From Streptomyces jeddahensis (GTDB lineage: Bacteria; Actinomycetota; Actinomycetes; Streptomycetales; Streptomycetaceae): DNA of 64,000 bases. The first letter of the stretch is position 1; each line of letters begins with the position of its first letter. Position numbers and translations under genes: made by a program. The stretch lies in NCBI RefSeq assembly GCF_001642995.1, contig NZ_LOHS01000088.1, forward strand, positions 62,001-126,000, given 5' to 3'. Positions 8,926 through 17,900 of this stretch are shown here, piece by piece. The notes under the pieces are model-generated. The model was not told the DNA's origin. It made no database searches and saw only the letters and a list, made by a program, of their open reading frames with translations.

Positions 8926-9845
8926 CCAGCGCACGCCGGAAGACGTACGGGGTGAAGGGCGCCCCGTACCTCTTCCTCCTCCCGGCAACCCTGCTCTTCG
9001 CCCTGTTCTTCGCGCTCCCCATCGGGTACGCGCTGTGGCTCAGCCTGCACAAGATCGAGGTCAAGGGCCTCGGCCTGGGCAAGGGCGCCCGCCAGGAGAC
9101 CTGGGCGGGCCTCGGCAACTACGCCGACGCGCTCTCCGACCCGGAACTCCTCGACGGCGCCCTGCGCGTCCTCGGCTACGGTGCCATCGTCGTCCCGGTG
9201 ATGCTCGGCCTCGCCCTGCTCTTCGCGCTGATGCTGGACACCGACCGGGTACGGCTCGCCCCCTTCAGCCGGCTCGCGATCTTCCTGCCGTACGCCATCC
9301 CCGGCGTCATCGCCGCACTCCTGTGGGGCTTCCTGTACCTGCCGGACCTCAGCCCCTTCCACTTCGTCCTCGACAAGCTGGGGCTGCCGCAGCCCGACCT
9401 GCTGGACGGCGGGCCGCTGTACCTCTCCCTGTCGAACATCGCCGTCTGGGGCGGCACAGGCTTCAACATGATCGTCATCTACACCTCGCTGCGGGCGATC
9501 CCGGCCGAGGTGTACGAGGCGGCCAGGCTGGACGGCTGCTCGCAATTGCAGATCGCGCTGCGGATCAAGATCCCGATGGTGGCGCCCTCGCTGGTGCTGA
9601 CCTTCTTCTTCTCGATCATCGCCACGCTGCAGGTGTTCAGCGAGCCGACCACCCTCCGGCCCCTCACCAACTCCCTCTCCACCACGTGGAGTCCGCTCAT
9701 GAAGGTGTACCAGGACGCGTTCGGCAAGGGCGACACGTACTCGGCGGCCGCCACCGCCGTGATCATCGCCGTCGTCACGCTCGTCCTGTCCTTCGGCTTC
9801 CTGCGCGCCGCGAACTCCCGTAACAAGCAGGAGGAAGCACGATGA
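8922..9845 (+). CDS. ABC sugar permease, MalF type
   Basis: A 307-residue inner-membrane permease with about six transmembrane helices and the EAA-loop sequence EVYEAARLDGCSQLQIALRI that docks the ATPase. The N-terminal APYLFLLPATLLFALFFALP is typical of UgpA/MalF proteins. GTG start overlaps the binding-protein stop, implying translational coupling. Ends by overlapping the next permease with ATGA. Confidence 0.9.
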   Translation: MTSARRKTYGVKGAPYLFLLPATLLFALFFALPIGYALWLSLHKIEVKGLGLGKGARQETWAGLGNYADALSDPELLDGALRVLGYGAIVVPVMLGLALLFALMLDTDRVRLAPFSRLAIFLPYAIPGVIAALLWGFLYLPDLSPFHFVLDKLGLPQPDLLDGGPLYLSLSNIAVWGGTGFNMIVIYTSLRAIPAEVYEAARLDGCSQLQIALRIKIPMVAPSLVLTFFFSIIATLQVFSEPTTLRPLTNSLSTTWSPLMKVYQDAFGKGDTYSAAATAVIIAVVTLVLSFGFLRAANSRNKQEEAR

Positions 9846-10747
9846 GCTCTGTCGCTCTGCGCAAGGCCGCACCGGCCGCCGGCACGACCCCCGGCACCGT
9901 CCAGGGGCCGCCACGGCGCCGCCGTATCGCCCTCGTCCCGACCGTCACCCTGCTCCTGGGGGCGCTCTACTGCTTGCTGCCCGTGGCCTGGGTGGTGGTC
10001 GCCTCCACCAAGTCGGGCCGTGAGCTGTTCTCCACGTTCACGTTCCTGCCGGGCACCGGATTCGCCGACAACGTCAAGGACCTGTCGGCGTACCGCGGCG
10101 GCGTGTACTGGAAGTGGATGGGCAACTCCGCGCTGTATGCGGGCCTCGGCGCCCTCCTGTCCACGGCCGTCTCGGCGGTCAGCGGGTACGCCCTCGCCAT
10201 TTACCGCTTCCGCGGCCGCGAGACCATCTTCAACATCCTGCTCGCCGGGGTGCTGATGCCCCCGGTCATCCTCGCCGTGCCGCAGTACCTGCTGCTGGCC
10301 AAGGTGGACCTCACCGACACCTACGCGTCCGTTCTGCTGCCGCTGATCCTCTCCCCGTACGGGGTGTATCTCGCCCGGATCTACACGGCTGCGGCCGTGC
10401 CGAGCGATGTGGTGGAGGCGGGCCGTATGGACAGCGCCAGCGAGTGGCGGATCTTCAGCCGGATCGCGCTGCCGATGATGATCCCCGGACTGGTGACGGT
10501 CTTCCTGTTCCAGTTCGTGGCGATCTGGAACAACTTCCTGCTGCCGTACATCATGCTCAGCGACGACGAGAAGTTCCCGATCACGCTCGGGCTGTTCACG
10601 CTCCTCGAACAGGGCTCCAACACTCCGGTGCTGTACACCCTGGTCATCACCGGTGCGCTGCTCGCGGTCGTGCCGCTCATCGCGCTGTTCCTGGTCATCC
10701 AGCGCTTCTGGAGCCTCGACCTGCTGTCCGGCGCCGTAAAGTCATGA
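9842..10747 (+). CDS. ABC sugar permease, MalG type
   Basis: A 301-residue permease with six predicted transmembrane helices and the EAA motif DVVEAGRMDSASEWRIFSRI followed by ALPMMIPGL. The short cytosolic N-terminus and length match MalG/UgpE partners. It overlaps the previous gene by four bases (ATGA) and the following LacI gene by the same device, so all four genes should be made from one transcript. With the upstream permease it forms the heterodimeric channel for the sugar bound by the lipoprotein. Confidence 0.9.
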   Translation: MSSVALRKAAPAAGTTPGTVQGPPRRRRIALVPTVTLLLGALYCLLPVAWVVVASTKSGRELFSTFTFLPGTGFADNVKDLSAYRGGVYWKWMGNSALYAGLGALLSTAVSAVSGYALAIYRFRGRETIFNILLAGVLMPPVILAVPQYLLLAKVDLTDTYASVLLPLILSPYGVYLARIYTAAAVPSDVVEAGRMDSASEWRIFSRIALPMMIPGLVTVFLFQFVAIWNNFLLPYIMLSDDEKFPITLGLFTLLEQGSNTPVLYTLVITGALLAVVPLIALFLVIQRFWSLDLLSGAVKS

Positions 10748-11778
10748 CCATGAGCAACCAGGGCGGGGGCAGGCGCAGGCCGCCGACGATCCATGACGTG
10801 GCCCGCGAGGCGGGAGTCTCGCGGGGCACGGTGTCCCGCGTTCTCAACGGCGGGCACTACGTCAGCCCTGCCGCGCAGGAGGCGGTCAACGCCGCGATCC
10901 GCAAGACCGGGTACGTCGTCAACCGGCACGCCCGGTCGCTGATCACGGGCCGTTCGGACTCCGTGGGCTTCCTGCTCACGGAGCCGCAGGAGAAGTTCTT
11001 CGAGGACCCCAACTTCAACGTGCTGCTGCGCGGTTGTACGCAGGCGCTCGCCGCGCACGACATCCCGCTGCTGCTCATGATCGCGGGCACGGAGGACGAG
11101 CGGCGGCGGATCAGCCGGTACATCACGGCCGGCCATGTCGACGGCGTGCTGCTGGTCTCCAGCCACTCCGGCGACCCGGTCGCCGCCGAACTGCGCGACG
11201 CCGGGGTCCCGCTGGTGGCCTGCGGCAAGCCCATCGGGCAGGCGTCGAAGGTGAGTTACGTCGCCGCGGACGACCGGGACGGCGCGCGCGACATGGTCCG
11301 GCATCTGCTGTCGCTGGGCCGCCGGCGCATCGGCATGATCACCGGCCCGCTCGACACCCCGGGCGGCGTCGAACGCCTCGCCGGCTACCGCGAGGTGCTC
11401 GGTGAGTCGGGCGTCGAGGTCGACGAACGCCTCATCGTCACCGGCGACTACAGCCGGGCCGGAGGTGAGGCCGGAGCGGCCGAGCTCCTCTCACGCGTAC
11501 CCGGCCTGGACGCGCTGTTCGTCGCCTCCGACCTCATGGCCCAGGGTGCGCTCAGCGCGCTGCAGCGGGCGGGCCGGCGCGTGCCGGAGGACGTCGCGGT
11601 CGGCGGCTTCGACGACTCGCCCGCGGCCACGGCGACCAGCCCCGCCCTCACCACGATCCGCCAGCCCTGGGACCGCATCAGCGCCGAGATGGTGCGGGTG
11701 CTGCTCGCGCAGATCGGCGGGGAGGATCCGTCCGCGGTGATACTCCCGACGGAGCTGGTCAAGCGGGAATCAGCCTGA
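10744..11778 (+). CDS. LacI-family transcriptional repressor
   Basis: A 344-residue regulator with the N-terminal HTH TIHDVAREAGVSRGTVSRVL and hinge, followed by a periplasmic-binding-protein-like sensor domain (VGFLLTEPQEKFFEDPNFNVL, DGVLLVSSHSG, GGFDDSPAA). Start ATG overlaps the permease stop; a second ATG six bases later is possible. Being last in the sugar operon, it likely autoregulates through the palindrome at 7524 and may also control the divergent GH42 gene. The inducer is expected to be a galactoside or its product. Confidence 0.9.
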   Translation: MTMSNQGGGRRRPPTIHDVAREAGVSRGTVSRVLNGGHYVSPAAQEAVNAAIRKTGYVVNRHARSLITGRSDSVGFLLTEPQEKFFEDPNFNVLLRGCTQALAAHDIPLLLMIAGTEDERRRISRYITAGHVDGVLLVSSHSGDPVAAELRDAGVPLVACGKPIGQASKVSYVAADDRDGARDMVRHLLSLGRRRIGMITGPLDTPGGVERLAGYREVLGESGVEVDERLIVTGDYSRAGGEAGAAELLSRVPGLDALFVASDLMAQGALSALQRAGRRVPEDVAVGGFDDSPAATATSPALTTIRQPWDRISAEMVRVLLAQIGGEDPSAVILPTELVKRESA

Positions 11779-12244
11779 CGGCAGGGGTGCGCGGGCCCGG
11801 ACGGGCCGCCGGGGCGGCGGCCGCCGGAACCTCTTCACCCGCTTGTCACTCCCCAACCGGGGCGACAACAGGGTGCGACTCCGCATCCGGGCCGACGACG
11901 GGGCGAGATGCGCCCGCCACGGCCCGGCGCGTCTCCCCGGCGCCCAGATCGGCGTTGATCGCCGCCGCGGCGCGCACCCCCCCCGCAGCCGCGGCGCCGA
12001 CGCAAGCCAACGCTGACAAAATTCCTTGCCAGAGCAGCAAGCGAAGGTCGGGCCAGCACCGCTCTCTCGCGCGCTCCCTGGGCCGTCTGAGATCGCGCCA
12101 CCCCCGCACGGACGCCCGGAACAACGCAGCCGAGCGGCCGATCCCGCGGTGTCGAGGCAGCATGGTTAGTGCCGAGTGTTGGTGTTGGTGGCGCGTGGTT
12201 GGTGCCTGGACCGGAGCACATCGAGGAAAGATCGGCGATACGAG
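11779..12244. other. 466-base gap with no convincing gene
   Basis: Starts with GC-rich potential hairpins after the repressor gene. A minus-strand open frame of ~105 codons (12163 to 11846) has one hydrophobic segment (LSALACVGAAAAGG) but no ribosome site and irregular codon use, so I do not call it. The last ~70 bases before the phosphatase gene should hold its promoter; GAGGAAAG sits ~20 bases before the ATG. Confidence 0.5.
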
Positions 12245-14668
12245 ATGGGCCCTCGTATGACAGGGCGGCACGACGAGGAGCAGCGGACGGCCGGTCCGGA
12301 AACGGTGTCCGTCGCCGTCGATGCGCAGGGGAACGTCACGGCCTGGAGCCCCGGGGCCCAGCGGCTGCTGGGTCATGCGCCGGCGGATGTCGTCGGCCGG
12401 CCGCTGGCCGGGCTGATCGACGCGGAGGACCGCGAGGCCGCCATGGCCGGGTTCCCGGCGGCCGGGCAGGCCACCGAGTGGACCCAGTCGGTCACCCTGG
12501 TGCACCGCGACGGCCGCCGTCTGGACATGTGCCTGCGGGGTGTGCCGCTGCTGGACGGGGAGGGCCGCCCGCAGTGGTTCCTCACCCTGCGGCGACCGGC
12601 GCAGCCGACCACATCCGACGATGTCGCCGAACTCCTGGAATGGGTCTTCAACCAGTCCCCGATCGCCATGACCCTCCACGACGGCGAACGGCGGATGATC
12701 CGGGCGAACAGCGAGATGACACGGATCCTGGGTCGCTCCGAGGAGCAGATGCGCGGCCTGAGGGCTCCGGACATCGCCTCGGCCAGCCGCACGGCCGAGC
12801 GCCTCGACAGAGCGCTCGATCTCGCGTTGCGGACGGGCGAGCCGTCCATGGAGGAGATCCTGGACCGCGTGCCGCCGGAGACCCAGGTCCGCGCGTGGAC
12901 CACGGTGATCTCGCCGCTGAAGGACCCGGCCGGACAGGTGCGCGCGGCGTCCACCGCTCTCTTCGACGTCACCGAGCAGTACCGGGCCCGGCGGCGGCTC
13001 ACGGTGCTCAACGAGGCCAGCACCCGCATCGGCGGAAGTCTGGACGTGCACCGCACCGCCTTGGAGACGGTGCAGCTGGTGGTTCCGATGCTCGCCGACT
13101 TCGCGACCGTCGACCTGCTGGAACAGGAGCTGGAGCCGCCGGGCGCGATTCCTCCGCCGGACGGCACGGTCACGCTGATCCGCATGGCCCAGGAGTCGGT
13201 CCTCGAGGGATACCCCGAATCGGTCGTGGCATCGGGAGAGGCGCACGAGTATCCGGCCATCTCACCGCTGGCCCGCTGCCTGGTCACCGGCCGCGCCACG
13301 CGGCACTACACCGGTGATCCCGAGATCCAGGCCTGGCTCCACGCCAGCCGGAAGCGCGAGGCGAGCGTCCGCCGGTACGGCATCCACTCGCTGATGAGTG
13401 TGCCGCTGCGCGCGCGGGGCACGACCCTCGGGCTCCTGCTCTTCATGCGCCACGAGCAGCCGCTCCCCTTCGACGACGACGACCTGTTCCTCGCCGAGGA
13501 GGTCGCGGCGCGAGCCGCCGTCTGCATCGACAACGCCCGTCGCTACACCCGCGAGCGCAGCACGGCCGTCACGCTCCAGCGCAGTCTGCTTCCGGGGCAT
13601 CTGCCGCCCCAGGCCGCCGTCGAGGTCGCATCCCGCTACCTGCCCGCAGGCCCCCAGATCGGCGTCGGCGGCGACTGGTTCGACGTCATCCCGCTGTCGG
13701 GCACCCGGGTCGCCCTCGTCGTCGGCGACGTGGTCGGCCACGGCATCCACGCCTCCGCGACGATGGGCCTGCTGCGCACCGCCGTACGCACCCTCGCCGA
13801 CGTCGACCTGCCGCCGGACGAACTCCTGACCCACCTGGACGACGTGGTCAGCCGCCTCAATGCCGAACAGGAGCCGAACGGCGCCCGCGGCGACATCGGC
13901 GCCTCATGCCTGTACGCGGTCTACGACCCGGTCTCCCGCCGCTGCACCCTCGCCCGTGCGGGCCACCCCGAACCCGCCCTCGTCACACCGGACGGCACGG
14001 CCCGCTACATCCGCATGCCCGCGGGGCCGCCCCTGGGGCTCGGCGGCATGCCGTTCGAGTCGACGGAGGTCGAACTGCCCGAGGGCAGCCTGCTCGCGCT
14101 CTACACCGACGGGCTCATCGAATCCCGCGATGCCGACCTCGGAGTCCGCCTGAACGAACTTCTGCGCGCTCTCGCGGAACCGGCTCCCTCCCTCGAGGCC
14201 ACGTGCGAGTCGGCGCTCAAGGCCCTGCTGTCCGACCGCCCCGCCGACGACGTCGCACTGCTCACCGTCCGCACCCGGGCCCTGACCGCGGACCAGGTCG
14301 CCACCTGGACGCTCCCCTCCGAGCCCGCCGTGGTCTCCGAGGCGCGCTCGCTCGTCGCCGGTCAGCTGGCGACGTGGGGCGTCGGCGAGGCGGCGGCGTA
14401 CGTCACCGAGCTGGTGGTCAGTGAACTCGTCACCAACGCCATCCGCTACGGCGCCTCGCCCATCCAGCTGCGCCTGATCCACGACCGCACACTGATCTGC
14501 GAGGTGTCGGACGCCAACAGCGCCGCTCCGCACCTGCGCCGCGCCCGCGTCTTCGACGAGGGCGGGCGCGGCCTGCTCCTGGTCGCGCAGCTCACCCAGG
14601 CATGGGGGACGCGCCAGACGTCCGCGGGCAAGACGATCTGGGCCGAGCAGAGCCTCGTCGATTACTGA
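12245..14668 (+). CDS. PAS-GAF-SpoIIE phosphatase with HATPase anti-sigma-like domain
   Basis: An 807-residue signalling protein. Order: PAS (~20-100), second PAS (~135-250, WVFNQSPIAMTLHDGE), GAF (~270-430), PP2C/SpoIIE phosphatase (~455-670: GGDWFDVIPL, VVGDVVGHG, LYTDGLIE, DDVALLTV), and C-terminal HATPase_c (~690-805: SELVTNAIRYG, GRGLLLV). Such Streptomyces proteins combine an anti-anti-sigma phosphatase with an RsbW-like kinase in one chain and couple sensed ligands to partner switching of alternative sigma factors. No sigma or anti-anti-sigma gene is adjacent. Start chosen at ATG 12245; ATG 12257 is an alternative. Confidence 0.85.
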   Translation: MGPRMTGRHDEEQRTAGPETVSVAVDAQGNVTAWSPGAQRLLGHAPADVVGRPLAGLIDAEDREAAMAGFPAAGQATEWTQSVTLVHRDGRRLDMCLRGVPLLDGEGRPQWFLTLRRPAQPTTSDDVAELLEWVFNQSPIAMTLHDGERRMIRANSEMTRILGRSEEQMRGLRAPDIASASRTAERLDRALDLALRTGEPSMEEILDRVPPETQVRAWTTVISPLKDPAGQVRAASTALFDVTEQYRARRRLTVLNEASTRIGGSLDVHRTALETVQLVVPMLADFATVDLLEQELEPPGAIPPPDGTVTLIRMAQESVLEGYPESVVASGEAHEYPAISPLARCLVTGRATRHYTGDPEIQAWLHASRKREASVRRYGIHSLMSVPLRARGTTLGLLLFMRHEQPLPFDDDDLFLAEEVAARAAVCIDNARRYTRERSTAVTLQRSLLPGHLPPQAAVEVASRYLPAGPQIGVGGDWFDVIPLSGTRVALVVGDVVGHGIHASATMGLLRTAVRTLADVDLPPDELLTHLDDVVSRLNAEQEPNGARGDIGASCLYAVYDPVSRRCTLARAGHPEPALVTPDGTARYIRMPAGPPLGLGGMPFESTEVELPEGSLLALYTDGLIESRDADLGVRLNELLRALAEPAPSLEATCESALKALLSDRPADDVALLTVRTRALTADQVATWTLPSEPAVVSEARSLVAGQLATWGVGEAAAYVTELVVSELVTNAIRYGASPIQLRLIHDRTLICEVSDANSAAPHLRRARVFDEGGRGLLLVAQLTQAWGTRQTSAGKTIWAEQSLVDY

Positions 14669-14727
14669 CGTTCACAGGTACTGAGACGTTCACAGGTACG
14701 TTCACAGAGCCGTGCGCCCTTCACAGG
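14667..14727. repeat. Cluster of GTTCACAG direct repeats
   Basis: GACGTTCACAGGTAC occurs at 14667 and 14685, ACGTTCACAG at 14698 and CTTCACAGG at ~14719. The first copy overlaps the phosphatase stop codon. Spacing (18, ~13 and ~20 bases) is uneven. This could be a regulator-binding array upstream of the next gene, or slippage-generated repeats. Confidence 0.7.
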
Positions 14728-14781
14728 CGGGGCGCATCGGACGCGCAAGCGGTCCGTGTCAGCTCGCGGCCCGCGGCCTCG

Positions 14782-14910
14782 TAGAAATCGGTTCCCTGGT
14801 TCGCTATCTCGGACGGTTCCGGGGAAGTCGCCCGGCAGCGGAAGATTTTCGGGTACGCCATCTTGCCCAACGGCGCCCGCACTTCTAGCTTCCACAGAGA
14901 CCGATTTCTA
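14782..14910. repeat. Widely spaced 11-bp inverted repeat before the Tat-exported protein gene
   Basis: TAGAAATCGGT (14782-14792) and its exact reverse complement ACCGATTTCTA (14900-14910) lie 107 bases apart, with the second copy 90 bases before the ATG at 15000. They are notably A/T-rich for this genome, which suggests two operator half-sites or two oppositely oriented sites allowing looping. The rest of the ~330-base gap has no convincing gene. Confidence 0.6.
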
Positions 14911-14999
14911 TCAGGGCCGCAAGAGCCGCAAGAGCTGCCTTCCCACCCGTCCGCTGTCTTCCCCGTTGCCCCTGTCCCCTTCTGCCGCGAGGATCCCGC

Positions 15000-17900
15000 A
15001 TGCCTGTCACCCGAAGATCCGTCCTGGCCACAGCAGCCGCCGGCACCGGCAGCCTGGCGTTGACCGGCTGGTCCTGGACGGCCGCCGAGCCGGCTTACGC
15101 CGCCGATTCCGAGGCGGCCCCCGAGGGCGCGAGACGCCTCGGCATGATCGACTTCGGGGACCCGGACTCCGAGGCCGCCCACGGCTTCGACGGCCCGGAC
15201 ACCGCGGTCGTGGACGGCAACGCGGGCGACAAGGCCCGCGTCGCCAAGCCCCTCGCAACGCCGGGCATCAAGGGCGGCGACCTCCGCTTCACGCTCAAGG
15301 TCGACCCGGTCCACCAGAACCACCTCACCGTGAAGTTCTGGGGCGGCGACACCTCCACGTACAAGACCATCGCGTACATCAACGGCGAGCAGATCGGCTA
15401 CCGCCGCTCCGGCGACTACGAGGCCCTCAACACCGGCACCAGCCGCCCCCTCCCCGGCCGCTTCTTCTACGCGACGATCATGCTGCCCCTGGAGCACACG
15501 CGGGGACAGTCCCAGGCCGAGATCACCCTGCGCACCTACGACGGCGGCTTCAGCAACAAGGTAACCGCCGACTCCCGCGGCTACTACCGCGCTTACACGC
15601 ACATCGGCGCATACCTCGACCTGAGCGACGACCCGCAGGCGGACTTCACGCCGCCGACGGACACCGTCGCCGACATCGACGACGCGGCGAAGCAGGCGCT
15701 CGTCGACGGGTACGTCGCCGACCAGGTGAAACTCTTCACCTCCCTGTCGGCGAAGGTCGACGGCTCCGCGTCCGGCAACCTGTCGATCGTCCGGTACGTG
15801 GAGGAGCTGTTCTTCTACGCGGGCGCGCTGGCGCGGGCCTCCTGGTGCCCGGCGAAGACCGCCGCCGAGAAGAAGGCCGCCCTGGTGCGGATCTTCAAGT
15901 GCGTCGACAACCACACCAAGGACTACTACGGCAACACCAAGCTGCTGGCCCGCGGCGGCCACCAGGGCGACTGGGGCGGTTACTACGGGGCGCTCGGGCA
16001 GGCGCTGTACCTGGTCGAGAACGTCATCGCCGACAACGATGTCTACGGGCGCGAGGCCTTCGAGACGTTCCTGGAGGAGCCGTTCACGACGGGCACCCAG
16101 GAGGGCGAGACGTCCCTGAAGGACGTCGGCTGGGACGGCGGACCGCTGACCCGCCGCGGCGCCTGGGAACGCGTCCTCAAGGCCAACTTCGACTACGCCC
16201 GCTCCCGCCTGTCGTACATCTACAACCAGGTGATGTACACGTACGAGGGCGCCTGGGAGGCCCACGAGGGGCTGCGGGTCATCGGCTCCACGTTCTACGA
16301 GGGCAAGGCGCGCAGCCACCGCATCGTGGGGGAGTCCCTCGGGTGGGAGCCCTTCCTCGGCGAGGAGGTCCTCGTCGGGCCGGACGGCCAGGATCTGGAC
16401 CTCTTCCACTCGCTCTTCTACCACGACACCACGGCCCGCTGGACCGACGACTACATCAAGTACGTCATCAAGGGCCTGGCGAAGTCCAAGCTCGACAAGG
16501 ACGGCAACGTCGTGCGCAGGCTGCCGCTCGGCACGCACTACACCACGATGACCGAGGCCGGGCACACCCGCGAGAACGGCTATGTCGCCAACTATGGCGA
16601 GGCCACCAATTACCTGCCCGAGTGGTTCCACCGCACCTGGGGCCACGAGGGCGACGAGGAGCTCAACGACCGCATCCTCGAGATCGCGCTGCGCAACCTG
16701 CACGCCCGCTCCCACGCCCGCATGACCGACCTCGACGACAACCTCAAGCGGTTCATGCGCATGGAGATGGTGATCGACGAGCGCAACACCAACTACCCCG
16801 GCTTCCCCGGCTATGTGCTCCGGATCTCCGAGGGCAAGATCCTCCACTACGTCTCGCTGGCCCGGCACATGGCCGAGCACGCCGACCGGTACGCGGGCGA
16901 CGAGTGGAAGACCACCCGCACCTACGCACGCGAGGCCGTCGGCTTCGCCCAGCAGCAGATCGCCGACCACCAGTACTTCAGCACCTTCTCCTCGGTGAGG
17001 TCGAAGAACAAGTACGACCTCGAACTCGCCGAGACATGGGCGTATCTGAAGGCGCACGAGCCCACCGGCATCGTCCACCCGCACACCGACTTCGCGTACT
17101 ACACCTCCGCCGAACTGTCGGCGCTGGGCGTGAAGGTGGCCGACTACGAGCGCTTCGCCTGGGTCGACGTGGACTGCATGTTCGTGTCGCTGCGCGACGG
17201 GGACACGCACATCTGGGGCCACCTCAACGAGCGACAGCGCGGCTTCGCCCGCAACGGCCGCCTGCACGTCCGGCACGCGAACCGCGACCACATCGTGCAG
17301 ATCGACACCAACGGGCTGTTCCAGTACGAGGACTACTGGGCCCGCATGGACAACATCGACGTCGACTTCATGGAGGACCAGCAGACCGGGGACGGCACGG
17401 CCCCGCAGGCGCTCGCCGGCGAGATCGCGCCCATCACCTACCAGCCCGGCGTCGGCACGGTGCGGCGCGAGAACTTCGAGGCCGACCACGCTTACTCCGG
17501 CTACCCGGATCTGCTGACCGCCCGCTACGGCCGCTACCTCTTCGTCTTCAACACCACACGCAAGGCCTACGGCAACGAGCGGAGCTTCACCGTCGACCTG
17601 CCCGCCGACCACACCGGTTCCACCGTGCTCGACCTTGTCACGGGCAAGGAACTCCCGGTCACTGAAGGCGCGGTGGAGATCGGCCCGAAGACCGGTCTGG
17701 TGCTCAGGCTCTCCGCCACCGGGCAGAGGGAACTGCTCCCCGCGCACGTCGACTTCGTGCAGGCGCTGCCCGGCGACGGAGCCGTCACCGTCGCGTGGCA
17801 GACCACCCCGGGCGCCGACCACTACCAGGTGCGCCGGGCCATCCGGAAGAACGGCCCCTACGCGCTGATCGCCCCCAAGGTCACCGGCCGCCACTTCGAC

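Noticed and set aside
11846..12163. Possible 105-codon minus-strand gene between LacI and the phosphatase
   Set aside because: No ribosome site, irregular codons (AGA, TTG, TTA-like mix) and no recognised similarity; kept only as a note.
14721..14861. 46-codon minus-strand frame starting MAYPKIFRCRATS
   Set aside because: Lacks a ribosome site and overlaps the repeat cluster; could not be supported.
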